NCBI GenBank assembly: GCA_947498455.1
Contig: CANMKK010000002.1
Location: forward strand, 1 to 64,000
From: an uncultured Aquimarina sp.
GTDB lineage: Bacteria > Bacteroidota > Bacteroidia > Flavobacteriales > Flavobacteriaceae
Reading direction: 5' to 3'
DNA: 64,000 bases
This document shows positions 36,782 to 45,280 of the stretch, piece after piece. Within the stretch, counting starts at the first letter, position 1, and the number at the start of each line of letters is the position of its first letter. The notes beneath the pieces are model-generated. The model ran no database searches and was not told the origin of the DNA. It saw only the letters and a program-made list of their open reading frames with translations. The position numbers were made by a program, and so were the translations under genes.

Positions 36782-37204
36782 ATGTTTTCAGATAATAAAA
36801 AAGGAAAAGACCAAGGACAAACAGATTTTTCCAGAAATCAGAACAAAATTTCAGAAGGAACTAAAATAGTAGGAGACGTAGTTTCTGAAGGAGGTTTTAG
36901 GGTTGAAGGAACAATTGAAGGAACATTTAAGACAACCGGAAAAGTTGTGGTTGGAAAATCAGGATTTATTCAAGGAACATTAGAATGCTCAGATGCAGAT
37001 TTCGAAGGAAAGTTTTCTGGTAATTTAGTAATATCAGGAACATTGTCTTTAAAACCAACAGCACATATCGAAGGAGAAGTGTCTGTGGGTAAACTAGCTG
37101 TAGAACCAGGAGCAACCTTTAATGCGTCTTGCGTAATGAAAGGAGGGATCAAATCTCTAGGAGGTAAGCAAGATGGACAAAAACAACAAGGGAAATCAGC
37201 TTAG
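36782..37204 (+). CDS. Bactofilin
   Basis: A 140-residue bactofilin (DUF583), a polymer-forming cytoskeletal protein built as a right-handed beta-helix. The repeating pattern of G and V residues spans residues 30-120, with ISEGTKIVGDVVSEGGFRVEG as the conserved opening (split as KIVGDV and GGFRVEG) and flexible, polar ends. Bactofilins organise cell-shape or envelope proteins. It lies 20 bases after sprE and its 3' end overlaps the following atpZ-like gene by 32 bases. Confidence 0.93.
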   Translation: MFSDNKKGKDQGQTDFSRNQNKISEGTKIVGDVVSEGGFRVEGTIEGTFKTTGKVVVGKSGFIQGTLECSDADFEGKFSGNLVISGTLSLKPTAHIEGEVSVGKLAVEPGATFNASCVMKGGIKSLGGKQDGQKQQGKSA

Positions 37205-37403
37205 GAAGTATGTTGCCTTAACTGGTGTGGCTTTTCAGATGGGGGCTACTATTTTTCTTTGTGCGTATGCGGGAAAATGGTTGGATGCTCACTATGAATT
37301 GGAAAAAAAATGGTTTACCATGGGCTTGGTGCTTTTTGGTGTCGCCGCTTCTTTGTATCTGGTTATTAAGCAGCTTAATAGAATTAACAACTCTGATAAC
37401 TAA
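37173..37403 (+). CDS. AtpZ/AtpI-like protein
   Basis: A 76-residue protein with two transmembrane helices (about 14-32 and 47-65; AFQMGATIFLCAYAGKWLD then GLVLFGVAASLYLVIK), the plan of the AtpZ/AtpI group encoded before F0F1 ATP synthase genes, where they help assembly or cation handling. The start lies inside the end of the bactofilin gene; its reading frame differs. A later start is possible but would cut into the N-terminus conserved in this small family. Confidence 0.8.
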   Translation: MDKNNKGNQLRKYVALTGVAFQMGATIFLCAYAGKWLDAHYELEKKWFTMGLVLFGVAASLYLVIKQLNRINNSDN

Positions 37404-37521
37404 CTTGTTTCTCTAATCTTTAGGTATTTACACTGTCTTGCATTATAGTTTTTCGTTGTTACTTTTTTTCGGAATTGAGATATGTAAGATGTATCCTAAA
37501 TAAAGTTTTCTAAGTACTCTT

Positions 37522-37899
37522 ATGTTTACTAACTTATTTCGTTTTTTAATTCTATTTATAGGAGTATTAATAACTACTTACTTTATTCATATTTGGTTTA
37601 TAAAGTATCTTTCAGTACAAAATAATTCATATATACTTGATTTTTCTTACATCTTTAATGGGGTGTATACAATTTTGTTGTTAGTGGTCATTATTGCACT
37701 AAGTAAAAGACTTCAGGATCAGATCGGTTTTATTTTCTTGGGAGGTAGTTTGGTAAAAATGGGAGTGTTTTTAGCAATTTCAAAATTTCAAAATTTTGAA
37801 ATTGACAAAAGTGTCTTTCTGGATTTTTTTATACCATATTGCATTAGTTTGGTTTTAGAAGTATACTACGTTTCTAAATTACTTAATTCTATTAAATAA
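37522..37899 (+). CDS. Small membrane protein before the ATP synthase genes (DUF6168/AtpI-like)
   Basis: A 125-residue protein with four hydrophobic segments (about 5-25, 42-62, 70-90 and 103-120). Its location between atpZ and atpB is that of an AtpI-type accessory protein; I recall a flavobacterial family DUF6168 here. The sequence itself shows no motif beyond the membrane helices. A role in assembly of the c-ring is a guess from position. Confidence 0.65.
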   Translation: MFTNLFRFLILFIGVLITTYFIHIWFIKYLSVQNNSYILDFSYIFNGVYTILLLVVIIALSKRLQDQIGFIFLGGSLVKMGVFLAISKFQNFEIDKSVFLDFFIPYCISLVLEVYYVSKLLNSIK

Positions 37900-37956
37900 T
37901 TGAAAATCAGTATTTTGGGTATATTTAAAATATATTGAACTTATTTGTTAAAAATA

Positions 37957-37988
37957 GTTTAAGAATCTAACATAATTATGTACATTTG
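37957..37988 (+). promoter_or_regulatory. Candidate promoter of the atpB operon
   Basis: TACATTTG (37981-37988, followed by C) matches the Bacteroidota -7 consensus TAnnTTTG, and GTTTA near 37957-37961 lies about 20 bases upstream where a TTG-type -33 box is expected. The atpB start is 34 bases further on. Confidence 0.5.
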
Positions 37989-38021
37989 CACGGAAATTTA
38001 GGAACCGAAATCTGACCTAGA

Positions 38022-39098
38022 ATGCAAAAAAATAGTGTTGTTAGAATTTTTATGACTTTTGCCTTGATTCTCACTTCTATGAATCTCGCTGCAAAAGATA
38101 ACGAAAAAGTAGAAAACGGAGGAAAAGAAGGGCTAAGAACAGAGATAAAGGAATTTATAGCGCATCACCTTCAGGATTCACACGATTTTACATTTTTTTC
38201 TGATGAGAAGGAACATAAATATTATGGATTTCCATTGCCAGTGATATTATGGGATGAAGGTTTAAAAGTTTTTTCTTCTTCAAAATTCCATCATGGTCAA
38301 ACTGTTGCTGAGGTGGGAGGTAGTTACTACAAATTATATCATAGTAAAATTTATAAAACGGATGCAGAAGGGACAATCAATTACGATGAAAGTCATCATG
38401 CAACCAATGAAAAGCCTTTAGATTTTTCGATAACAAAAAATGTGGTAAGTATGCTGTTAATTGGTTTGCTTATGTTTTTTATGTTTAGAAGCTTGGCTAG
38501 ATCATATAAAAAGAATAACGGGATGCCATCTGGTGTAGGACGTTTTTTAGAGCCATTAGTGCTTTTTGTTAGAGATGAAATAGCAATTCCTAATATAGGA
38601 GAAAAGAAATATAGAAAGTATATGAGTTTTTTACTTACTATATTTTTCTTTATATGGTTTTTGAACCTTTTGGGAATGACACCATTAGGAGTAAATGTTA
38701 CAGGTAATATTGCAGTGACATTTGGATTGGCATTACTTACATTCTTAATTACGAATTTAACTGCAAATAAAAATTATTGGGGTCATATATTTTGGATGCC
38801 GGGAGTACCAACATTTATGAAAGTAGTGTTGGCGCCTATAGAATTGTTAGGGGTGTTTATCAAACCTTTTTCATTAATGATCCGTTTATATGCGAACATG
38901 ACAGCAGGTCACGTTGTGATTATGAGTATTGTGGGTATGATGTTTTTATTTAAAAGCTGGATAGGAAGCCCATTGTCATTTGGATTGGCATTTGCACTAT
39001 CCATATTAGAATTATTGGTAGCCGCTTTACAGGCTTATATATTTACGATGTTGGCAGCGTTATATTTCGGTATGGCAAATGAAGAAGCACATCATTAA
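38022..39098 (+). CDS. atpB: F0F1 ATP synthase subunit a
   Basis: A 358-residue subunit a, which with the c-ring forms the proton path. Beyond the usual five helices (from about residue 140) it has a long N-terminal extension with a signal-like hydrophobic start (FMTFALILTSMNLAA) and a histidine-rich periplasmic stretch, as is usual in Bacteroidota. The essential arginine lies in SLMIRLYANMTAGH, and the last helices carry the conserved LELLVAALQAYIFTML. First gene of atpB-E-F-H-A-G. Confidence 0.95.
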   Translation: MQKNSVVRIFMTFALILTSMNLAAKDNEKVENGGKEGLRTEIKEFIAHHLQDSHDFTFFSDEKEHKYYGFPLPVILWDEGLKVFSSSKFHHGQTVAEVGGSYYKLYHSKIYKTDAEGTINYDESHHATNEKPLDFSITKNVVSMLLIGLLMFFMFRSLARSYKKNNGMPSGVGRFLEPLVLFVRDEIAIPNIGEKKYRKYMSFLLTIFFFIWFLNLLGMTPLGVNVTGNIAVTFGLALLTFLITNLTANKNYWGHIFWMPGVPTFMKVVLAPIELLGVFIKPFSLMIRLYANMTAGHVVIMSIVGMMFLFKSWIGSPLSFGLAFALSILELLVAALQAYIFTMLAALYFGMANEEAHH

Positions 39099-39131
39099 AA
39101 TTTTGAACGTTTAATTTTTAATTATATAGTT

Positions 39132-39326
39132 ATGACAATTCCAAACATTGTAGGAGCAGGTTTAATAGTAATTGGTGCTGGAGTAGGTATCGGTAAAATT
39201 GGTGGATCAGCGATGGAAGCTATCGCACGTCAACCAGAAGCTTCAGGTAAAATTCAGACAGCTATGCTTATTGCTGCCGCTCTTATTGAAGGTATTGGAT
39301 TTGCTGCATTATTCGCAGCTAATTAA
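39132..39326 (+). CDS. atpE: F0F1 ATP synthase subunit c
   Basis: A 64-residue hairpin protein of two glycine- and alanine-rich transmembrane helices joined by the polar loop RQPE (33-36). The ion-binding glutamate is E53, in AALIEGIGFA. It is followed by G-I rather than the S/T seen in sodium-type rings, so proton coupling is expected. Short compared with most c subunits (70-90), close to other Bacteroidota. Confidence 0.95.
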   Translation: MTIPNIVGAGLIVIGAGVGIGKIGGSAMEAIARQPEASGKIQTAMLIAAALIEGIGFAALFAAN

Positions 39327-39341
39327 TCCTTTTAGAAAAAG

Positions 39342-39372
39342 CAAAGGTTATAACGGTTGGTTCTAACCTTTG
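39342..39372 (+). promoter_or_regulatory. Hairpin between atpE and atpF
   Basis: The 9-base arms CAAAGGTTA and TAACCTTTG are perfectly complementary with a 13-base loop and are followed by TTTT. It lies in the 90-base gap after the c-subunit gene. It may act as a partial terminator or protect the upstream mRNA, which would favour the excess of subunit c needed for the ring. Confidence 0.6.
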
Positions 39373-39416
39373 TTTTAGAAAAATATTAAAAATTAAAAGA
39401 ATAATTAAGATAGGAC

Positions 39417-39917
39417 ATGGAAAAGTTATTAGATCAGTTTTCGTTTGGATTGTTTTTTTGGCAAATATTAATATTTGTTGGGTTGATCTTTTTGTTAAAG
39501 AAATATGCTTGGGGACCAATTCTAAAATCTGTAAACGATAGAGAAGAAGGAATTAAGAATGCATTGGAGTCTGCTGAGGATGCTAGAAAAGAAATGCAAA
39601 ATCTACAAGCAGATAACGAACGTATCTTAAATGAAGCACGTGCAGAAAGAGACGGAATGCTTAAAGAAGCAAGACAGCTTAAGGAAAGTATGATCTCTGA
39701 TGCAAAAGAAGAAGCACAAGCAGAAGCAGATAAGATTGTAAAGCAAGCACAGGTTACTATAGAGGGTGAGAAGAAAGCTGCAATAGCTGAACTTAAAAAT
39801 CAAGTAGCTGGACTTTCTGTAGAGATTGCAGAAAAAATGGTAAGAAAAGAATTATCTAACAATGATAAGCAACTAGAATTGGTTGAGTCTATGTTAGGAG
39901 ACGTTACTTTAAATTAA
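39417..39917 (+). CDS. atpF: F0F1 ATP synthase subunit b
   Basis: A 166-residue subunit b: one N-terminal membrane helix (about 8-28, FGLFFWQILIFVGLIFLL) and a long charged coiled-coil (about 38-150) that forms the peripheral stalk. YAWGPILKSVNDREEGI just after the membrane helix is typical. It starts with ATG after the atpE-atpF hairpin and ends 8 bases before atpH. Confidence 0.95.
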   Translation: MEKLLDQFSFGLFFWQILIFVGLIFLLKKYAWGPILKSVNDREEGIKNALESAEDARKEMQNLQADNERILNEARAERDGMLKEARQLKESMISDAKEEAQAEADKIVKQAQVTIEGEKKAAIAELKNQVAGLSVEIAEKMVRKELSNNDKQLELVESMLGDVTLN

Positions 39918-39925
39918 TAAGGATA

Positions 39926-40453
39926 ATGAGTAGAGCAGCAATACGTTATGCTAAGGCAGTTTTGAGTTTAGCTCAAGATAAAAGCGCTACTGAGGATGTT
40001 CAGAAAGATATGCAAAGTATTATCGCTACTGTTAGCGATAGCGCTGAGCTTAGAATGGTGTTAAGTAGTCCGTTAATCAAAAGTGAGGTAAAGCTAGCTT
40101 CTTTACGTGAGATTTTTAAGAGTTCAAGTGATTTAACACAAAAACTTTTTGATACATTGATTCAAAACAAAAGAGTAGATTTGTTGGCAGAAGTTGCTAA
40201 AGAGTATACTGTTTTATTTGATCAATTAAATAATACGCAAGTAGCTAAAGTTACTACAGCGGTTGCTTTGGATAAGGCTTTAAGTGATAAAGTTCAGGCT
40301 AAAGTAAAAGAGTTGACAGGTAATGAAGCTACTATAGAAAATGTAATCGATGAAAGTATCATCGGTGGGTTTATTCTTAGAGTTGGAGATTTGCAGTATA
40401 ACGCAAGTATAGCAAATAAGCTTACCACCTTAAGAAGAGAGTTAAGTAATTAG
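39926..40453 (+). CDS. atpH: F0F1 ATP synthase subunit delta
   Basis: A 175-residue delta subunit that links the stalk to the top of F1. The N-terminus AIRYAKAVLSLAQDK is the helical domain signature, and IIGGFILRVGDLQYNASI in the C-terminal part is the family signature (IGGxxxxxGd). It lies between atpF and atpA as usual, with 8 bases before and 72 bases after. Confidence 0.94.
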   Translation: MSRAAIRYAKAVLSLAQDKSATEDVQKDMQSIIATVSDSAELRMVLSSPLIKSEVKLASLREIFKSSSDLTQKLFDTLIQNKRVDLLAEVAKEYTVLFDQLNNTQVAKVTTAVALDKALSDKVQAKVKELTGNEATIENVIDESIIGGFILRVGDLQYNASIANKLTTLRRELSN

Positions 40454-40525
40454 TAATTACGCAAAAAATAAATTTAATAATAAGAGGCTGAGCATAGGAA
40501 CCTCAATCTCTCAAACTATTATATA

Positions 40526-42106
40526 ATGGCAGAAGTGAATCCTGCTGAAGTATCAGCAATATTAAAACAACAATTATCTGGATTTGAAGCTACAGCTTCA
40601 TTGGAGGAAGTAGGTACTGTATTACAGGTTGGTGATGGTATCGCACGTGTATACGGATTGTCTAACGCTCAATACGGAGAATTAGTAGAATTCGAATCTG
40701 GTTTAGAAGGAATCGTACTAAACTTAGAAGAGGATAATGTTGGGGTAGTACTTTTAGGTTCTTCGACAGAAGTTAAAGAAGGTGTAACAGTAAAACGTAC
40801 ACAACGTATTGCATCTATCAACGTTGGAGAAGGAATTGTAGGTCGTGTAGTGGATACTTTGGGTAACCCTATCGATGGTAAAGGTGCGATCGAAGGTGAA
40901 ACTTTCGAAATGCCATTAGAGCGTAAAGCTCCTGGGGTAGTTTTCCGTCAGCCGGTAAACGAACCATTACAAACAGGGATTAAATCAATTGATGCAATGG
41001 TGCCAATCGGTAGAGGACAACGTGAGTTGGTAATCGGTGACCGTCAGACTGGTAAGACAACCGTATGTATTGATACCATCCTTAATCAAAAAGAATTTTA
41101 TGATGCTGGTGAGCCTGTATACTGTATTTATGTAGCAATAGGGCAGAAAGCATCTACTGTAGCTGGAATCGCTAAAGTATTAGAAGATAAAGGAGCATTG
41201 GCGTATACTACAATTGTAGCTGCTAACGCTTCTGATCCGGCTCCAATGCAAGTATATGCTCCGTTTGCAGGTGCTGCTATCGGAGAGTATTTCCGTGATA
41301 CTGGTCGTCCTGCATTAATCATCTATGATGATTTATCTAAGCAGGCAGTAGCTTACCGTGAGGTATCATTATTATTACGTCGTCCACCAGGTCGTGAAGC
41401 ATATCCTGGAGATGTATTCTATCTTCACTCTAGATTATTAGAGCGTGCTGCAAAAGTAATTGCAGATGATAATATTGCAAAAGATATGAATGATCTTCCG
41501 GATTCTTTAAAATCTAAAGTAAAAGGTGGTGGATCATTAACAGCATTACCAATTATCGAAACACAAGCTGGTGACGTTTCTGCATATATCCCGACTAACG
41601 TAATTTCGATTACAGATGGTCAGATATTCTTAACATCAGATTTATTTAACTCAGGAGTTCGTCCTGCAATTAACGTAGGTATTTCGGTATCACGTGTAGG
41701 AGGTTCTGCTCAGATTAAATCAATGAAAAAGGTAGCAGGTACTTTGAAGTTAGATCAAGCTCAGTTCCGTGAATTAGAAGCATTTGCTAAGTTTGGTTCT
41801 GATCTGGATGCAGCTACGCTAAACGTAATTGAAAAAGGAAAGCGTAACGTGGAGATCTTAAAACAAGCTCAGAACGATCCATATACAGTAGAAGATCAGA
41901 TTGCGATTATCTATGCTGGATCTAAGAACTTATTAAGAGATGTTCCTGTTAATAAAATTAAAGAATTCGAAAGTGACTTTATAGAGTATCTTAATGCGAA
42001 GCACAGAGATACACTAGACACTTTGAAAGCTGGAAAACTTACAGACCAAGTAACAGATGTGTTATTATCAGCTTGTAAAGAGATTTCAGCGAAGTATAAA
42101 AATTAG
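40526..42106 (+). CDS. atpA: F0F1 ATP synthase subunit alpha
   Basis: A 526-residue alpha subunit. The P-loop GDRQTGKT is at 171-178, preceded by [11 protein letters not shown], and the family signature [16 protein letters not shown] is near 383-398. It forms the alpha3beta3 head with beta, which is not encoded here. Codon use differs a little from neighbours, with many GC-ending codons (CGT, AAC, GGT), in line with high expression. Confidence 0.97.
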   Translation: MAEVNPAEVSAILKQQLSGFEATASLEEVGTVLQVGDGIARVYGLSNAQYGELVEFESGLEGIVLNLEEDNVGVVLLGSSTEVKEGVTVKRTQRIASINVGEGIVGRVVDTLGNPIDGKGAIEGETFEMPLERKAPGVVFRQPVNEPLQTGIKSIDAMVPIGRGQRELVIGDRQTGKTTVCIDTILNQKEFYDAGEPVYCIYVAIGQKASTVAGIAKVLEDKGALAYTTIVAANASDPAPMQVYAPFAGAAIGEYFRDTGRPALIIYDDLSKQAVAYREVSLLLRRPPGREAYPGDVFYLHSRLLERAAKVIADDNIAKDMNDLPDSLKSKVKGGGSLTALPIIETQAGDVSAYIPTNVISITDGQIFLTSDLFNSGVRPAINVGISVSRVGGSAQIKSMKKVAGTLKLDQAQFRELEAFAKFGSDLDAATLNVIEKGKRNVEILKQAQNDPYTVEDQIAIIYAGSKNLLRDVPVNKIKEFESDFIEYLNAKHRDTLDTLKAGKLTDQVTDVLLSACKEISAKYKN

Positions 42107-42112
42107 TATTGA

Positions 42113-42150
42113 GTACAAAGTAGTGAGTCATTAGACTCGCTACTTTGTAC
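42113..42150 (+). promoter_or_regulatory. Strong hairpin between atpA and atpG
   Basis: A 17-base stem with one G-U pair (arms 42113-42129 and 42134-42150) and a 4-base loop lies 6 bases after the atpA stop. No T tract follows, so it is unlikely to be a simple terminator inside this operon. It could set relative mRNA levels of atpA and atpG, or be a captured repeat. Further on, 42203-42220 reads CTCAATACTCAATACTA, also found at 26879-26895. Confidence 0.6.
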
Positions 42151-42226
42151 ATCAAAAAGTTGAATATTATCAAGTATTGAAAAAGAGGTCTGAGGACTAA
42201 TTACTCAATACTCAATACTAAGAAAA

Positions 42227-43087
42227 ATGGCAAATTTAAAAGAATTACGTAGTAGAATTACCTCAGTATCATCAACGATGCAAATTACGAGTGCCATGAA
42301 AATGGTATCTGCCGCTAAGTTGAATAAAGCACAGATGGCGATTACTGCAATGCGTCCTTACTCTGATAAACTTACCGAACTTTTACAAAACTTAAGCGCT
42401 TCTTTAGAAGGGGATAGTGCTAGTGCATATTCGGAACAACGCGAAGTAAATAAAGTACTGGTTGTCGCTATAGCTTCTAATCGTGGTTTAGCAGGAGCAT
42501 TTAATACTAATATCATTAAAGCTTCTAGAGACTTGTACGAAAATGTATATACAGGAAAACAAGTAGACTTTGTTACTATTGGAAAGAAAGTAAATGATAT
42601 TGTTTCTAAAACACATACAGTAGTTGCAAATAAGAGCGAGGTATTTGATGATCTTACATTTGCTAATGTAGCGACTATTGCCGAAGAGTTAATGGAGCAT
42701 TTTACTAAAGGTTCTTATGATAAGATCGTAGTTGTATATAATAAGTTTAAAAATGCCGCTACGCAGATTGTTACTACTGAGCAATTTTTACCAATTGTTC
42801 CTTTAGAAGGTGATGCCAATGTAAATCAGGATTATATTTTTGAGCCATCAAAAGAAGAGATTGTAGAACAATTGATTCCTAAATCGCTTAAAACACAATT
42901 GTACAAAGCAATTCGTGATTCTTTTGCATCTGAGCACGGAGCACGTATGACCGCAATGCATAAGGCTACTGATAATGCCACAGAGCTAAGAGATGCGCTT
43001 AAACTGTCTTATAACAAAGCAAGACAAGCTTCTATTACTAATGAAATTTTAGAAATCGTTGGTGGAGCGGAAGCGTTGAATAATTAA
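42227..43087 (+). CDS. atpG: F0F1 ATP synthase subunit gamma
   Basis: A 286-residue gamma subunit, the central rotor shaft. The N-terminal helix LKELRSRITSVSSTMQITSAMKMVSAAKL (shown here in two parts: LKELRSRI and ITSAMKMVSAAKL) and the C-terminal ITNEILEIVGGAEAL are standard signatures. It is the last gene of this operon and is followed by a terminator; atpD and atpC are absent, as is normal in Bacteroidota where they sit elsewhere. Confidence 0.96.
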   Translation: MANLKELRSRITSVSSTMQITSAMKMVSAAKLNKAQMAITAMRPYSDKLTELLQNLSASLEGDSASAYSEQREVNKVLVVAIASNRGLAGAFNTNIIKASRDLYENVYTGKQVDFVTIGKKVNDIVSKTHTVVANKSEVFDDLTFANVATIAEELMEHFTKGSYDKIVVVYNKFKNAATQIVTTEQFLPIVPLEGDANVNQDYIFEPSKEEIVEQLIPKSLKTQLYKAIRDSFASEHGARMTAMHKATDNATELRDALKLSYNKARQASITNEILEIVGGAEALNN

Positions 43088-43112
43088 AGAAATAGAAATT
43101 CAAATATTTCGA

Positions 43113-43146
43113 CCTCATTTGCTAAATCGGCAAATGAGGTTTTTTT
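43113..43146 (+). terminator. Intrinsic terminator of the ATP synthase operon
   Basis: The 10-base arms CCTCATTTGC and GCAAATGAGG are exact complements with a 7-base loop and are followed by seven T. It begins 26 bases after atpG. Confidence 0.92.
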
Positions 43147-43734
43147 ATGCTTTAAACTGAATATAATTCATTCAAATGATGGATATAATGCCATTTTTCA
43201 AATGATATTATCGACTAAAATTATTTCTTTTTAGTACATGTTTCAAAATAAAATGCATCGATAGTACTGCTATCCCTGAATTTCCTTTTTCATCTTAACC
43301 AAAAAACAATTCAATTTAGGTTCTTGTAATTTCATATAAAACAGGTATAAATTATATTTCTTATTAACACTTTAAACTTACTGTAATAGCATATTTTATA
43401 ATATATTTCGATTATCAAAATGCTTTAATTTTCGAATTCATGTAAAGAAAAGCCATCATCTTCTTCTAGAATAGATTCAAAAGAATGGTAAGTAGTATAC
43501 AATGTTTTTTTTTTTTTTTTACTACTTAATCTTTTGATTAATTGATAGTTGTAATTAATTCTCTTTTTTTTTCTAAATAATAGGGTAACAAATTGTCTTT
43601 TTAAGACATATATAATAGGGGTATATACTCCCTGAAATTTAGTTTGAAAATAGAATAAAAATATTGTTGCGCAATAATTAGGTGGATACCGAAAAACCTT
43701 AAAAAGAGTAGGTGTTAATTTAAAATTTTTAAAA
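43147..43734. other. Long non-coding leader before the lanthipeptide precursor
   Basis: About 590 bases of very AT-rich DNA between the ATP synthase terminator and the precursor gene. It has a run of sixteen T at 43505-43520 and a further T-rich stretch to about 43572. A minus-strand open frame (43425-43796) runs through it and into the precursor gene; I do not trust it as a gene. The promoter of the lanthipeptide operon should lie in the last 200 bases, but no clean TTTG/TAnnTTTG pair with normal spacing is visible. Confidence 0.5.
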
Positions 43735-43971
43735 ATGAAAAAAGACAAATTAGATGGCTTATCATTTAAGAAAAAAACAGTTACTAATTTAAACAAAAAA
43801 CAATTGAAACAAATACAAGGAGGAGGTCCTTCCTGGTCATGTTCGAATTTGTTGTGTACTGTGGTTTCTGTTGGGGATCATTGTACTAATTGGTCTATCT
43901 GGTGTGATTCTGATGGAGGAGCTGGTTCTCCTGGGCAAGATGGAGGAGAGGGCTCTCCTGGCCGAAACTAA
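43735..43971 (+). CDS. lanA: Class I lanthipeptide precursor peptide
   Basis: A 78-residue precursor. Residues 1-30 are a basic leader: LSFKKKTVTNLNKKQLKQIQGG is the style of flavobacterial class I leaders (split: LSFKKKTVTNLN, KKQLKQIQGG), with a double glycine at 29-30 (a third Gly at 31) as the likely cleavage site. The core, about 48 residues, has four Cys (36, 41, 50, 57) and ten Ser/Thr (33, 35, 37, 42, 45, 51, 54, 59, 65, 74), so up to four thioether rings can form. Trp is at 34, 53 and 56. The tail is two copies of a nine-residue unit, GGAGSPGQD and GGEGSPGRN, without Cys. LanC and split LanB genes follow. Confidence 0.85.
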   Translation: MKKDKLDGLSFKKKTVTNLNKKQLKQIQGGGPSWSCSNLLCTVVSVGDHCTNWSIWCDSDGGAGSPGQDGGEGSPGRN

Positions 43972-43994
43972 GTAATAGTCTATTAGATATAAAT

Positions 43995-44024
43995 TCTCTG
44001 AGGTAGTTAACCTCAGAGATTTTA
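43995..44024 (+). terminator. Attenuator-like hairpin between lanA and lanC
   Basis: The 10-base arms TCTCTGAGGT and ACCTCAGAGA are exact complements around a 5-base loop and are followed by TTTTATT. It lies 23 bases after the precursor stop and before lanC. Partial termination here would yield far more precursor mRNA than enzyme mRNA, a common arrangement in RiPP clusters. Confidence 0.75.
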
Positions 44025-44069
44025 TTGTGATTAGTAAACGGGATGGACTAAATAAAATTCTTTGTAAAA

Positions 44070-45278
44070 ATGAATAAGCTTTTATTAGTAAAACTTGAAG
44101 AGATAGATGATTATTTAACAAATAATTATGAGTGTATTTCTAGTATTGGAGGGTTAACAGGTCTTTCAGGAATTGCAACCTTCCATTTTCATTATGCTAG
44201 GCTGTTGAATAATGAGAAGATAGAAAATCACGCTTATAAATTAATAAAATTATGTGTTGATAAAATAGATAATGGATTTGATTCTTTTAACTACACCGAA
44301 GGTATTTCTGGTTTTGGTTGGATATTAGATAGGTTAGAACAAGATAATTTTCTTAATTCTCCGAATGATTCATTATTAGCACCTCTTAATGAACTTATTT
44401 ATTCTAATATGCTATTAAACAATAAGATAGGTAATCTAGATTTTTTAGCTGGGACAATAGGGCATAGTATGTTTTTTTTAAAAAGGTATGAATGCACAAA
44501 AGATTCTGTGTTAAAAAATAGATATAAGGAGTATCTATTGACTATTATTGATCATATAGGGAAACTACGCCGTAACAATAATAACAACTTACTCTGGGAA
44601 ACTATTATAAATAGAAAAACTTTAGAAAGAGGGTGTAATTTAGGATTGTCACATGGTATTTCTGGAATATTAATCTTCTTATCCAAACTATATGGCTTTA
44701 GTGACTTTCGAAATAGAGTCGAACCAATGATTATAGAAGGAGTTAATTATTTAATTAGCAAAAAAGGAAAATCAAGTGATTTTTCGTTTTTCCCAAATTA
44801 TATTAATGAGTCAGGTGGTCAAGATGAAAAAAGTAGACTAGGTTGGTGTTATGGAGATTTGGGTATAGCATTGGCGATTTGGTATTGTGGAAAAGCATTA
44901 AGCGATACTAAAATTAAAGATGTTGCAATGGAAATCTTACTCATTGCAGGGAAAAGAAAAGATGTAACAGAAACTTTTATAGTAGATTCAGGGTTATGCC
45001 ATGGAGCATTTGGAGTGGCTCAAATTTATAATAGAATGAGCGTCGAAACAAATACAACAAAATTTAAGGAATATGCAGAGTTTTGGATTGCAGAAGGATT
45101 AAAAATGGTAAAATCAAATGTTACTACTCATGCAGGTTTTTTACAATTTCAAGGCCAGGATTCCAAATGGAAAGGAAAGCAAAATCTTCTCGAAGGCATT
45201 GCTGGGATAGGACTTACAATTATTAGTCAATTAACGAATTTAGAATCTAATTGGGATGAATGTTTATTAATAAGTTAA
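44070..45278 (+). CDS. lanC: Lanthionine synthetase C-like cyclase (LanC)
   Basis: A 402-residue alpha/alpha-barrel zinc enzyme that adds cysteine thiols to dehydrated Ser/Thr and so closes the thioether rings. The catalytic His is in LGLSHGISGI (H195), and the zinc ligands are C260 in GWCYGDLG and the adjacent C310-H311 in GLCHGAFG. All the residues expected for an active LanC are present. It follows the precursor gene after the hairpin and its stop is 2 bases before the likely start of the dehydratase gene. Confidence 0.92.
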   Translation: MNKLLLVKLEEIDDYLTNNYECISSIGGLTGLSGIATFHFHYARLLNNEKIENHAYKLIKLCVDKIDNGFDSFNYTEGISGFGWILDRLEQDNFLNSPNDSLLAPLNELIYSNMLLNNKIGNLDFLAGTIGHSMFFLKRYECTKDSVLKNRYKEYLLTIIDHIGKLRRNNNNNLLWETIINRKTLERGCNLGLSHGISGILIFLSKLYGFSDFRNRVEPMIIEGVNYLISKKGKSSDFSFFPNYINESGGQDEKSRLGWCYGDLGIALAIWYCGKALSDTKIKDVAMEILLIAGKRKDVTETFIVDSGLCHGAFGVAQIYNRMSVETNTTKFKEYAEFWIAEGLKMVKSNVTTHAGFLQFQGQDSKWKGKQNLLEGIAGIGLTIISQLTNLESNWDECLLIS

Positions 45279-45280
45279 AA

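Noticed and set aside
37225-37416. Plus-strand open frame of 63 codons inside atpZ
   Set aside because: It is an out-of-frame shadow of the AtpZ/AtpI-like gene.
43643-43669. Possible promoter TTTG / TATTGTTG before the lanthipeptide precursor
   Set aside because: The spacing of about 15 bases is too short for the Bacteroidota consensus and the -7 box has one mismatch.
43425-43796. Minus-strand open frame of 123 codons across the leader and the precursor start
   Set aside because: It overlaps the well-supported precursor gene, runs through T-rich tracts translated as poly-lysine, and shows no family features. The end (ESILEEDDGFSLHEFEN) looks protein-like but is not enough.
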